Assembly (NCBI RefSeq): GCF_019793465.1
Contig: NZ_JAILYJ010000015.1
Coordinates: forward strand, 1-64,000
Origin: Rhizobium croatiense
Lineage (GTDB): Bacteria; Pseudomonadota; Alphaproteobacteria; Rhizobiales; Rhizobiaceae
Direction: 5' to 3'
Length of the DNA: 64,000 nt
Made by a program: the position numbers and the translations under genes. The notes under the pieces were generated by a model. It did no database searches, was not told the DNA's origin, and worked only from the letters and a program-made list of their open reading frames with translations. Of the stretch, positions 8,773-16,796 are shown one piece after another. The stretch's first letter is position 1. Each line of letters opens with the position of its first letter.

Positions 8773-10917
8773 ATGAGTGGTTTTCTGCATACCAACCTGC
8801 ATTGTCTGGCGCTCGTCGCGCGGCATCACGGCGTCGATCTTGCTCCTGAGCGCCTGCAGCACGATTATGCCATCGGCAACGATCCCGTTGCCGTGCGGCA
8901 GCTGCTGCGCATGGCCAAGGATGCCGGCCTCAGGGCCCGGCATCTGACGCTCGACTGGCGATCGCTGTTTCAGCTCGGCGAGGCCTTTCCGGTGCTCGCG
9001 GAACTGACGAACGGCAATTGGGTGGTTATCGCCGATGCTGTCGGGAGCGGTGAGGAGGAGAGAATTCGCGTTCTCGATCCGCTCGCCTCACGCGCCGAAG
9101 CGATGATGCTCAGCGAAGAGCAATTCGCCAAGGCCTGGCTCGGATCGGTGATCCTGCTGAAGCGCAATTATCGCATGTCCGATGAGGACCGGCCCTTCGG
9201 CTTCCGCTGGTTCGTTCCCGAAATCATCAAGCAGCGCAGCTTCTTCCGCGATGTCGCGCTCGCGGCCTTCGTGCTTTACGGCCTTGGGTTGATGACGCCG
9301 ATCTTCTTCCAGCTCGTCATCGACAAGGTGCTCGTGCATCAGAGCTATGCGACACTGACGGTTCTGACGGCCGGCATTGCGATTGCGCTCGTCTTCGACG
9401 CGACGTTCACCTTCCTGCGGCGCTATCTGCTGCTCTACGCCACCAACAGGATCGACATCCGGGTCGCGACCCGCACCTTCGGCCACCTGCTGAACCTGCC
9501 GATCGCGCTCTTCGAACAGGCTTCCGCCGGCGTTCTCGTCAAGCACATGCAGCAGACGGGGCGCATCCGCGAATTCCTGACGGGCCGGCTGTTCCTGACG
9601 CTTCTCGACGGCGTGTCCCTCTTCGTCTTCGTGCCGATCCTGCTTCTCTACAGCGTCAAGCTGACGCTCGTGGTGCTCGGCTTCGCAGCGCTTGTCGGTC
9701 TGGTGGTGATGCTGCTCGTCGGGCCGTTCCAGCGCCGCCTGCAGGCACTCTACCAGGCGGAAGGCGACCGGCAGGCACTGCTGGTGGAAACCGTGCACGG
9801 CATGCGCACCGTCAAATCGCTGGCCCTGGAACCGCGCCAGCGCAAGGTATGGGACGATTATTCGGCCCAGTCGATCTCGGTGCGTTTCCGGGTCGAGAAG
9901 ATCTCGACCATCGCTCAGGCGATGACCGGACTGCTGGAGAAGCTGATGAGTGTCGCGATTATCGGCCTCGGCGCGCTCGATGTCTTCAATGGCGCGATGA
10001 CCATCGGCGCGCTGGTTGCCTTCAACATGCTCGCCGGCCGGGTCTCCGGACCGCTCGTCCAGATCGTCACCATGGTGCATGAATATCAGGAAGTGGCGCT
10101 CTCCGTGCGCATGCTCGGCGAGATCATGAACCAGCGGCCGGAGCAGGCGGGCCGCGGGCGCGGTGTTCGGCCGCATCTGCGGGGCCACATCGCATTCGAC
10201 AGGGTCACCTTCCGCTACGCTCCCGACACCGCGCCGGCGCTCGACAATGTCTCCTTCGCCATTCCGGCAGGCTGCGTCTTCGGCGTGGTCGGCAAGAGCG
10301 GCTCGGGCAAGACGACGATCACCCGGCTCATCCAGGGACTCTATCAAAGCCAGGAAGGGCTGGTGCGCATGGATGGTTACGACAGCCGCGAGATCGACCT
10401 CGTGCATCTGAGAACCAGCATCGGCGTCGTGCTGCAGGACAATTTCCTGTTCCGCGGCTCGGTGCGCGACAATATCGCCGCGGCCAAGCCCGATGCCAGC
10501 ATCGAGGAGATCATGGAGGTCGCCCGCATCGCCGGCGCCGAAGAGTTCATCGAACGGCTGCCGCGCGGCTTCGACACGATGCTGGAGGAAAATGCCGCCA
10601 ACCTCTCCGGCGGCCAGAAGCAGCGCCTGGCGATTGCCCGCGCGCTGATCACCGATCCGAAGCTGCTGATCTTCGACGAGGCGACGAGCGCGCTCGACCC
10701 CGACAGCGAGGCGATCATCCGCGAGAATCTGAGCCGCATCGCCGCCGGCCGCACCGTCATCATCGTCTCGCACCGGCTTTCGACGCTCGTCGATGCCGAT
10801 GCCATTCTCGTTATCGATCGCGGCAAGGTCGCCGATATCGGCCGGCACGATCAGCTCGTGTCGCGCTGCATGACCTACCGTCACCTCTGGGCACAGCAGA
10901 TGAGGCAGGTCGCATGA
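8773..10917 (+). CDS. Type I secretion ABC transporter (HlyB-like, with C39-like domain)
   Basis: 714 residues from ATG 8773; the frame opens at TTG 8755, but the ATG gives the normal HlyB-type N-terminus. Residues ~1-130 form a C39-peptidase-like domain. In the usual catalytic-loop position it reads HTNLHCLALVARHHG, without the QxxxxCG peptidase motif, so it should bind rather than cleave its substrate, as HlyB does. A six-helix exporter membrane domain follows (~140-430). The nucleotide-binding domain has Walker A GKSGSGKTT (~513-521), signature LSGGQKQR, Walker B LLIFDEATSALD and a switch His in SHRLS. It overlaps the adaptor gene by 4 bases. Together they form the inner-membrane part of a type I system; the outer-membrane TolC partner is not in the window. 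Confidence 0.92.
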   Translation: MSGFLHTNLHCLALVARHHGVDLAPERLQHDYAIGNDPVAVRQLLRMAKDAGLRARHLTLDWRSLFQLGEAFPVLAELTNGNWVVIADAVGSGEEERIRVLDPLASRAEAMMLSEEQFAKAWLGSVILLKRNYRMSDEDRPFGFRWFVPEIIKQRSFFRDVALAAFVLYGLGLMTPIFFQLVIDKVLVHQSYATLTVLTAGIAIALVFDATFTFLRRYLLLYATNRIDIRVATRTFGHLLNLPIALFEQASAGVLVKHMQQTGRIREFLTGRLFLTLLDGVSLFVFVPILLLYSVKLTLVVLGFAALVGLVVMLLVGPFQRRLQALYQAEGDRQALLVETVHGMRTVKSLALEPRQRKVWDDYSAQSISVRFRVEKISTIAQAMTGLLEKLMSVAIIGLGALDVFNGAMTIGALVAFNMLAGRVSGPLVQIVTMVHEYQEVALSVRMLGEIMNQRPEQAGRGRGVRPHLRGHIAFDRVTFRYAPDTAPALDNVSFAIPAGCVFGVVGKSGSGKTTITRLIQGLYQSQEGLVRMDGYDSREIDLVHLRTSIGVVLQDNFLFRGSVRDNIAAAKPDASIEEIMEVARIAGAEEFIERLPRGFDTMLEENAANLSGGQKQRLAIARALITDPKLLIFDEATSALDPDSEAIIRENLSRIAAGRTVIIVSHRLSTLVDADAILVIDRGKVADIGRHDQLVSRCMTYRHLWAQQMRQVA

Positions 10918-12353
10918 ACGCGCATATCAGAAAATCCAGCGAGAACCTGCCCGTACGCTCGAACAAAGCCCCGTCGGCCACGGGGCCGGACAAGGGCAGG
11001 GAGCTCACCGCCCGCCCACCGCTGCCGCCGGCAATTGCGGAATTTCAGTCCGACGCCGTCGAGCTGGAAGAGCGCGCGCCGCCGCGCGTTGCCCGCATGA
11101 CGCTCTACTGCGTCACGGCGCTGCTTGCCGCAGCGATCACCTGGGCCTCGGTCTCGTCCATCGACGAGGTGGTGATTGCGCCCGGCAAGCTCGTCACCAC
11201 TCAGCCGACCATCGTCGTCCAGCCGCTCGAAACCTCGATCATCCGCACGATCGACGTGAAGGCCGGCGAGGTGGTGCGTGCCGGCCAGACGCTGGCGACG
11301 CTCGACGCCACCTTCAGCCAGGCCGATGTCGGGCAGCTGAAGACGAAGTTTTCCGCCCTCGACGCCCAGGTGAAGCGGCTTGAGACCGAGCTGACCGGCG
11401 AGGACTATTCGAAGATCGCCGGCAATACGCCGGACGAGCAGTTGCAGGTGCAGCTGTTCGGCCAGCGGCGTGCCTTCTACACGGCGCAGCTGCAGAATTT
11501 CGAGCAGCAGATCGCCGGCCAGTCCTCCGTCCTTAAGGCAAACCGCAACCAGGAGGCCGTGCTGAACGACCGGCGCGACAATCTCTCGCAGATCGAGGCG
11601 ACACGAAAGAAGCTCTATGACACGGAAAGCGGCTCGCTGCTCACCATGCTCGGCTCGCGCGACGCCCGCCTTGATGTCGAGGCCGATATCACTGCCGTGC
11701 GCGGCAAGGCCGACGAGGCGGCTCACACCCATGCCAAGCTGGTTGCCGACCGTCAGGCCTTTATCGAGGATTTCCGCCGTGCCGCGATGGAGCAGCTGGC
11801 GGACCTGCGCAGCCAGCGCGACATGGCGGGCGAAGAGCTGAAGAAACTGGAGCTGCGCCGCAACATGGTGGCGCTGACGGCACCCGCCGATGCCGTCGTG
11901 CTCGATCTGGCGCAACGTTCGGTCGGTTCAGTGGTGCGGGAGGCCGAACCGGTCGTCACGCTGGTGCCGATCAACGTACCGCTCGAAGCCGAAGTGTCGA
12001 TCAACACGCGCGACATCGGCCGCGTGGCCGTCGGCAAGGAGGCACGCATCAAACTCGACGCCTATCCCTTCCAGAAATATGGCACCGCCTCCGGCGAAGT
12101 GAGAACCATCAGCCAGGACACCTTTCTAACCGGCCAACAGGAGCAGTCAGCCACCCCCGGCCAGCCGGCCGCCCCCTTCTTCAAGGCGCGGATCCTGCTT
12201 GCCGATACCCGGCTGAATGCCGCGGATGTGCCGGTGCGGCTGCTTCCCGGCATGACCGTGTCGACGGAAATCAAGGTCGGCAACCGCACGGTGATGTCCT
12301 ACTTCCTGTATCCCTTGCTGCGCGGACTCGATAACGCAATACGTGAACCATAG
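10914..12353 (+). CDS. Type I secretion periplasmic adaptor (HlyD family)
   Basis: 479 residues. It has a cytoplasmic N-terminus of ~55 residues, one membrane segment (~57-80, TLYCVTALLAAAITWASV), then a lipoyl/barrel half-motif (IAPGKLV...VQPLETSIIRTIDVKAGEVVRAGQTLATLD). A long helical hairpin follows (~130-310, rich in Gln, Glu, Lys, Arg), then the second lipoyl half and beta-barrel domain (LTAPADAVVLDL, VPLEAEVSINTRDIGRV, LLPGMTVSTEIKVG). It links the ABC exporter to a TolC-type channel. Its start overlaps the exporter stop as ATGA, so the two are translationally coupled. It ends in NRTVMSYFLYPLLRGLDNAIREP, the usual end of this family. Confidence 0.93.
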   Translation: MNAHIRKSSENLPVRSNKAPSATGPDKGRELTARPPLPPAIAEFQSDAVELEERAPPRVARMTLYCVTALLAAAITWASVSSIDEVVIAPGKLVTTQPTIVVQPLETSIIRTIDVKAGEVVRAGQTLATLDATFSQADVGQLKTKFSALDAQVKRLETELTGEDYSKIAGNTPDEQLQVQLFGQRRAFYTAQLQNFEQQIAGQSSVLKANRNQEAVLNDRRDNLSQIEATRKKLYDTESGSLLTMLGSRDARLDVEADITAVRGKADEAAHTHAKLVADRQAFIEDFRRAAMEQLADLRSQRDMAGEELKKLELRRNMVALTAPADAVVLDLAQRSVGSVVREAEPVVTLVPINVPLEAEVSINTRDIGRVAVGKEARIKLDAYPFQKYGTASGEVRTISQDTFLTGQQEQSATPGQPAAPFFKARILLADTRLNAADVPVRLLPGMTVSTEIKVGNRTVMSYFLYPLLRGLDNAIREP

Positions 12354-12665
12354 GCTGACGGATCGGTTGGCTGAAAACACAGTTCCGAGTGAGCTTTGAG
12401 GCAGATATCGCCTCTCATCGTCTGCGGTTTGGCGGCCTGCATGTTCGTGAAGTCGGTCGCCGCTTGACGCTATACGCGCCTAACCTCACACTCGCTGTGT
12501 CGAAGGTGAGTCGAACAGACTGTACGGTTTTTCAGATGCGTTGCTCACCTCCCCAGGAGCCGCGAGCCGGGGCTGATCGATCCAAGCCCGGTTGGTCGCA
12601 AAGAGAATCGAGGTCGCTCGACTTCGAACTCGCACCGGCTCCTATTTTGTTTGTGAGGCCGCGCC
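12354..12665. other. Intergenic stretch without a supported gene
   Basis: About 310 bases between the adaptor stop and the next gene. A 94-codon plus-strand frame crosses most of it, but it has low-quality composition (many Arg, Pro, Ser), no ribosome site and no recognisable motif. No promoter or strong terminator is obvious. GTGAGG at the end serves as the ribosome site of the downstream gene. Confidence 0.6.
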
Positions 12666-13571
12666 GTGGATAAGGTGTTATCAGACGTCGATCCTCCTGG
12701 CGGCGGCCCACGTTCACACTGGAATTTCCCATGGCGGAACGTCCCCCGCTGGCTGCTTTGGCCAGTGCTTTTGATCTGCATGTTGCTTGCAGCCGGGGTC
12801 GTCGTTTTTTTCGGTGGAAGCGACCGCCTCGAAGGTCCGGCTGGGCCCATTGAAGATCGAGCTCTCAATAAGGCTGCCCCATCATCGGAAATCGCCGCCC
12901 GTCGTGATGATGAGGCTGCTTCTCCTCTCCGGCCGATGTCGATATCGCCGCAGCTGATCGAGGTCCCGAAGCCGGCGCTGGCAGGTCAGTTTCTACGGAT
13001 ATGGCGCGTCTCGGGGTCGAACATTTGCGCTGCTCTTCGAGAGGCCGGTATCGAGATGAGCGAATGGAAAGCGGCATCGATGCGCAATCGCAATTATGAA
13101 TGTTATTTTCAGCGCATCTATGAACGCGACGAGGCGCGTCCCCTCAGTTCCACCTTCCTCAAGGTTCGTGGAAATGAAATGGGTGATATTGTTGAGATCC
13201 GCGCCAGGATCATCGGGCCGACGACAGACGATGAGGGGCGTCTCGCCCCGGCTATTCTGCGCATGTTCGAGATCATTGTGAAGCAGGCGTGCTGGCGCGA
13301 TTTCGAGGATAGTCTTACGTCGATCCAAAACCTTCGAAATGTCGAAGAAGAGCGATTCGGCGCCTATCTCAGTTTCATGCGCGAAGCCGATGGCGGAAGT
13401 AATTTTGATTTTGTTCTTGGTCTTAAGGCGACTTCAGCTTCGCAGGTGAGGACCAAGACGTATTTTTCGCCAGAGCGCTGGCTAACCGGAACCGATCGCC
13501 GCCCCATTTCGGGGAACGTGATCCTCACGGACCGCTCGGGCACGTCCACGTCAGCCAATTGTGCAAATTGA
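12666..13571 (+). CDS. Membrane-anchored protein of unknown function
   Basis: 301 residues from a GTG with GTGAGG 7 bases upstream. A short cytoplasmic N-terminus (positive residues HWNFPWRNVPRW) precedes one hydrophobic segment at about residues 30-50 (LLWPVLLICMLLAAGVVVFFGG), so most of the protein should be periplasmic. The soluble part starts near 95 (LIEVPKPALAGQFLRIWRVS) and has a cysteine in SNICAALREAG, another in NYECYFQ and one in KQACWRD. It resembles an uncharacterised family conserved in Rhizobium (possibly DUF6030; recalled, not verified). It may follow the secretion genes functionally, but a 310-base gap separates them. Confidence 0.7.
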   Translation: MDKVLSDVDPPGGGPRSHWNFPWRNVPRWLLWPVLLICMLLAAGVVVFFGGSDRLEGPAGPIEDRALNKAAPSSEIAARRDDEAASPLRPMSISPQLIEVPKPALAGQFLRIWRVSGSNICAALREAGIEMSEWKAASMRNRNYECYFQRIYERDEARPLSSTFLKVRGNEMGDIVEIRARIIGPTTDDEGRLAPAILRMFEIIVKQACWRDFEDSLTSIQNLRNVEEERFGAYLSFMREADGGSNFDFVLGLKATSASQVRTKTYFSPERWLTGTDRRPISGNVILTDRSGTSTSANCAN

Positions 13572-13635
13572 CGGCGTAGGAGGGTAACCTGCGGGAGTTG
13601 CTACGACCGCTGAGAAGGGCGCCACGAACGACGCT

Positions 13636-14000
13636 TTACAAGTCCTTACGGATAGAAAAAACGTAGTTATAAGGCCTTCCTGAAGAGCTCTTCCGAACCT
13701 CCTCGGACGACAGGGACCGCAATCTTCGATCTTTCAGGCAATATACCGAATAGCCAAACGGTGTGAGATAGTCGATCACACTGGCGACAGCGTTGGGTCG
13801 ATGTCGGTCTTCCGCCTCGATGAGCAGGTTGGGATGGTCCCGGCTCAATATGGCCTCCGCACCTTTGAGTACTTTTAGCTCGTGGCCTTCAACGTCGATC
13901 TTGATGAAGCCGACAGCGTTCACTGGGGATCGCATCGTTGCAACGCCAGAGCTATCGGAGTGCGACCTGCTCGACCCGAACCGACCTTCGATCTCGCCAG
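13636..14000 (-). pseudogene. Decayed FkbM-type SAM methyltransferase
   Basis: The last ~95 codons encode the end of an FkbM-family methyltransferase: VGFIKIDVEGHELKVLKGAE is the family hallmark, followed by LLIEAEDRHRP and a C-terminal strand. Upstream on the minus strand the expected VALSDSSGVAT block is present but broken. VEQVAL reads in one frame and SDSSGVATM in the next, with a stop (TAG) near 13957, consistent with loss of one base. The 50-60 residues that normally separate that block from the IDVEGHE motif are also missing. The 5' part is not recognisable beyond ~14000 and runs into the antitoxin promoter. No functional product is expected. The left limit is the stop codon; the right limit is approximate. 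Confidence 0.7.
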
Positions 14001-14134
14001 GGAATGATGGCGCGGTGGGACTGGTCCATCGCGGAGGTCGAAACCACCGCAGACCGGGCAGGCCTAGTTTCCCGACTACGTTGGCCCAGAGAGAGGCCCC
14101 CGCCGTTCAATCGTGGGAATAAAGGCAGCTTCAA

Positions 14135-14166
14135 TATATACAGCATTATTGGAAATGCTGTATATA
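14135..14166. promoter_or_regulatory. Palindromic operator/promoter of toxin-antitoxin operon
   Basis: A perfect inverted repeat with 13-base arms (TATATACAGCATT at 14135-14147, AATGCTGTATATA at 14154-14166) and a 6-base spacer. A further half-site TACAGCA lies at 14175-14181. It ends 28 bases before the antitoxin ATG and contains TATATA suited to a -10 box. Antitoxins of the Phd/YefM class bind such palindromes to repress their own operon. Confidence 0.75.
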
Positions 14167-14194
14167 ACAGCAAATACAGCAAAGGAGGACGCCG

Positions 14195-14461
14195 ATGCCC
14201 AGGTCAAGCGGTTCCTATTCTACCAGTGATCTCTCCCGGAAATCCGGCGACATCATCGCCGAGGCGCTTCGTCATCCGGTCACCATCACCCAGCGCAACA
14301 AGCCGCGCCTCGTCCTCCTCAACATCGAAGACTACGAGCGGCTGATGAAGCAATCCGACCGCCGATCCGCCGGCACCATCGGGACCATGTCGGATGAACT
14401 CTTCGCTGAATTCGAGAACGCCGTCGAGACCTATGCCGGCGAGGATGAGGCAGGTCGGTAG
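14195..14461 (+). CDS. Phd/YefM-family antitoxin
   Basis: 88 residues with a strong ribosome site AAAGGAGG 6 bases before ATG. Residues ~5-55 are the DNA-binding and dimerisation fold typical of the family: STSDLSRKSGDIIAEALRHPVTITQRNKPRLVLLNIEDYERL. The C-terminal ~30 residues (acidic, ELFAEFENAVETYAGEDEA) would be the toxin-binding tail. The stop codon shares its last G with the GTG start of the next gene, so the two are tightly coupled. The palindrome at 14135-14166 is its likely operator. Confidence 0.88.
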   Translation: MPRSSGSYSTSDLSRKSGDIIAEALRHPVTITQRNKPRLVLLNIEDYERLMKQSDRRSAGTIGTMSDELFAEFENAVETYAGEDEAGR

Positions 14462-14874
14462 TGAGTTACGACCTGATCCAGACCGCAAGCGTCATACGCT
14501 ATCCTTACCTGTGGGCGCGGGAGGCTGCGCGTGGAGAGACGGAAGGACGCAAGGAGCGACCGGTCGCCGTGGGCGTGAGAATGCCACGGCCGGACGGTGA
14601 TCTGGTCATGTTCTTTCCCATCACCACCAAACAGCCGGAGGCATCGCGCTTTGCCGTAGAGGTGCCTGCGATCGAAAAGCGCCGCGCCGGCCTTGATGCC
14701 GATCGCAGGCTTTGGATCATCTTCGATGAGTTCAACACCGACACCGTCGGCAATTCATTCTATCTCGAGCCCGAGCCGCCGACAGGCTGCTTCAGCAAAG
14801 CCTTCTTCCTGCCGTTGCTGCGCGAATTCATCCGCCGCCGCAAGTCGGCCACGGAAGTCAGCCGGTTCCGCTGA
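14461..14874 (+). CDS. Putative toxin partner of the Phd-type antitoxin
   Basis: 137 residues starting at a GTG that overlaps the antitoxin stop by one base. The N-terminal part (YPYLWAREAARGETEGRKERPVAVGV) is reminiscent of the opening strand and loop of PemK/MazF-type RNases, where a short hydrophobic strand is followed by a Gly-Glu-rich loop and RPxxV. The middle (DLVMFFPITTKQPEASRFAVEVP) also fits a small beta-barrel. Residues 75-137 (RLWIIFDEFNTDTVGNSFYLEP, FSKAFFLPLLREFIRRR) match nothing I know. The toxin role is inferred mainly from position and size; the PemK/MazF relationship is tentative. Confidence 0.65.
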   Translation: MSYDLIQTASVIRYPYLWAREAARGETEGRKERPVAVGVRMPRPDGDLVMFFPITTKQPEASRFAVEVPAIEKRRAGLDADRRLWIIFDEFNTDTVGNSFYLEPEPPTGCFSKAFFLPLLREFIRRRKSATEVSRFR

Positions 14875-15170
14875 CGGCCACGGCAAGAGTGCGGCGGCGT
14901 ATTGATCGTCATGAAATGGATTTGACGAAGCAGTTTGCCGCGGCCGGCGCTGGTAGGTGAGGCTCTCGCGCGTGGAAATGGAATGTACCCCGGCTACATG
15001 CGAATCTGGCGTAAGTTCTATTATGGAACTCGATTATAGGGGCGAACGCGAAGCGGCTGGAACAGTGCTCGTCGCGCCAAAACCAACGCCACCGAGATAT
15101 CAATGTAGAGACGCTCTGGCGGGCATCGAGCGACGCGACGGCCGGTTGGTTGCGCGGGGCATGGTCCTCC
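14875..15170. other. Intergenic stretch between converging genes
   Basis: About 300 bases between the putative toxin and the oppositely oriented GMC oxidoreductase. No convincing coding frame, RNA gene or strong hairpin was seen. Confidence 0.6.
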
Positions 15171-16796
15171 CTAATCGCCTTTGATGATGGCTTCCGCCGC
15201 CTTCTCAGCAACCATGATCACCGGCGAGTTCGTGTTGCCGGAGACGATCGCAGGCATGATCGAGGCATCGACGACCCGGAGCTTCGCCACGCCGTGCACG
15301 CGCAGCCGCGTGTCGACCACCGCCATGGGATCGCTGCCCATCTTACAGGTGCCGACGGGATGGAAGATCGTCGTGGCGATGTCGCCGGCGCGGCGGATCA
15401 GATCGTCGTCGCTCTCATATTCTTGGCCCGGCAGCATTTCCTGCGGATTGAAGCGGGCTATAGCCCTTGTCCCCATCAGTCTACGCGCGTGGCGGATGGA
15501 TTTTGCCGCAAGCAGCCGGTCGCCGGCGGTCGAAAGATAGTTCGGGCGGATTTCCGGCGGCTGGCTGGCGTCGCCTGTCGTGACATGTACAGTGCCGCGG
15601 CTTTCTGGCCGGAGGCTGCAGACGGAAACCGTTACTGCGGGATAGCGGTGCAACGGTTCGCCGAGCCGGTCCGTGCTGAGCGGCTGGACATGATACTCGA
15701 GGTCCGCCGTGGCGACGGCGGGATCGCTTTTGGCGAAGATTCCGAGCTGGCTCGGCGCCATGGAAAGAGGGCCCGACCGGTTGATGGCATATTGAAGGCC
15801 CATTCCGGCGCGGCTGAAGAGGTTGTGGTAAAGCTGATTGAGCGTGCGCGCGCCTTCGATCTTGAAGACCGTGCGGATCTGCAGGTGATCCTGGAGATTT
15901 TCGCCAACGCCCTTCAGGGGGTGACGAACCTGAATATCAAGGGCCGAAAGAACCTCCGGCCGACCGATGCCGGAGAGTTCTAGGATTTTGGGTGAGTTGA
16001 TGGCACCCGCCGACAATACGACCTCGCGGAAGGCGCGGGCGATACAGAGCCGGCCGCCAAGCCGGAAGCGCACCCCGGAAACCGCCTTGCCGTCGAACTC
16101 CAGCCGTTCCGTCTCCGCGCCCGTCAGGACGCGAAGATTCCCCCGCTTCATCGCCGGCCGCAGGAAGGCTTTCGTCGTGTTCCAACGCAGGCCGCCCTTC
16201 TGATTGACTTCGAAATAGCCGGAGCCTTCATTGTCGCCATCGTTGAAATCATCAGTCTTCGGAATGCCGAGTTCTTCCGCTGCATCGCGGAAGGCGTCGA
16301 GGATCGGCCAAGAGAGGCGCTGGCGCTCGACGCGCCATTCACCGCCAGCGCCATGCATGGCGGATTTGCCGCGGTAATTATCTTCCGACTTCAGGAAATA
16401 AGGAAGCACATCGTCCCAGCCCCAGCCGGCGTTTCCGGCCTGCCGCCATCCGTCATAATCGGCCGCCTGGCCGCGCATGTAGATCATGCCGTTGATCGAC
16501 GAACAGCCACCGAGAAGTTTTCCGCGCGGATAGTTCAGTGCGCGGCCATTGAGCCCGGCCTCGGCGGCCGTCTTCATCATCCAGTCGGTGCGCGGATTGC
16601 CCATACAGTAGAGATAGCCGATCGGCACATGGACCCAGTGATAGCGGTCCGTGCCTCCGGCCTCGAGCAGCAGCACCCGGGTTTTCGGATCGGCCGAGAG
16701 CCTGTTTGCCAGAACACAGCCGGCGGAGCCTGCGCCGACGATGATGAAGTCGTAGCTTCCCTCGTCAATCGGCGTTTCATTGCCTTGCATCGTCAC
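15171..16796 (-). CDS. GMC-family FAD oxidoreductase (choline/alcohol dehydrogenase type)
   Basis: 541 residues. The N-terminal FAD-binding Rossmann motif GAGSAGCVLANRLS is at ~22-35, followed by VLLLEAGG. The GMC signature GGCSSINGMIYMRGQAADYDGW is near 95-116, and a second GMC signature lies near 260 (VVLSAGAINSPKILELSGIG). The C-terminal HPVGTCKMG block carries the catalytic His, and a final NTNSPVIMVAEKAAE follows. Members oxidise primary alcohols, such as choline or sugar alcohols, to aldehydes. Its start overlaps the FGGY kinase stop by 4 bases (ATGA), so it is the last gene of the catabolic operon. It therefore probably acts on the imported substrate or a breakdown aldehyde/alcohol rather than on choline in osmoprotection. 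Confidence 0.9.
   Translation of the reverse strand: MTMQGNETPIDEGSYDFIIVGAGSAGCVLANRLSADPKTRVLLLEAGGTDRYHWVHVPIGYLYCMGNPRTDWMMKTAAEAGLNGRALNYPRGKLLGGCSSINGMIYMRGQAADYDGWRQAGNAGWGWDDVLPYFLKSEDNYRGKSAMHGAGGEWRVERQRLSWPILDAFRDAAEELGIPKTDDFNDGDNEGSGYFEVNQKGGLRWNTTKAFLRPAMKRGNLRVLTGAETERLEFDGKAVSGVRFRLGGRLCIARAFREVVLSAGAINSPKILELSGIGRPEVLSALDIQVRHPLKGVGENLQDHLQIRTVFKIEGARTLNQLYHNLFSRAGMGLQYAINRSGPLSMAPSQLGIFAKSDPAVATADLEYHVQPLSTDRLGEPLHRYPAVTVSVCSLRPESRGTVHVTTGDASQPPEIRPNYLSTAGDRLLAAKSIRHARRLMGTRAIARFNPQEMLPGQEYESDDDLIRRAGDIATTIFHPVGTCKMGSDPMAVVDTRLRVHGVAKLRVVDASIMPAIVSGNTNSPVIMVAEKAAEAIIKGD

Noticed and set aside
9088..10884. 598-codon minus-strand frame opposite the exporter gene
   Set aside because: His/Asp/Arg-rich composition typical of antisense shadows; the plus strand carries a complete ABC exporter.
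12389..12673. 94-codon frame in the gap after the adaptor gene
   Set aside because: No ribosome site or motif, and odd amino-acid composition.
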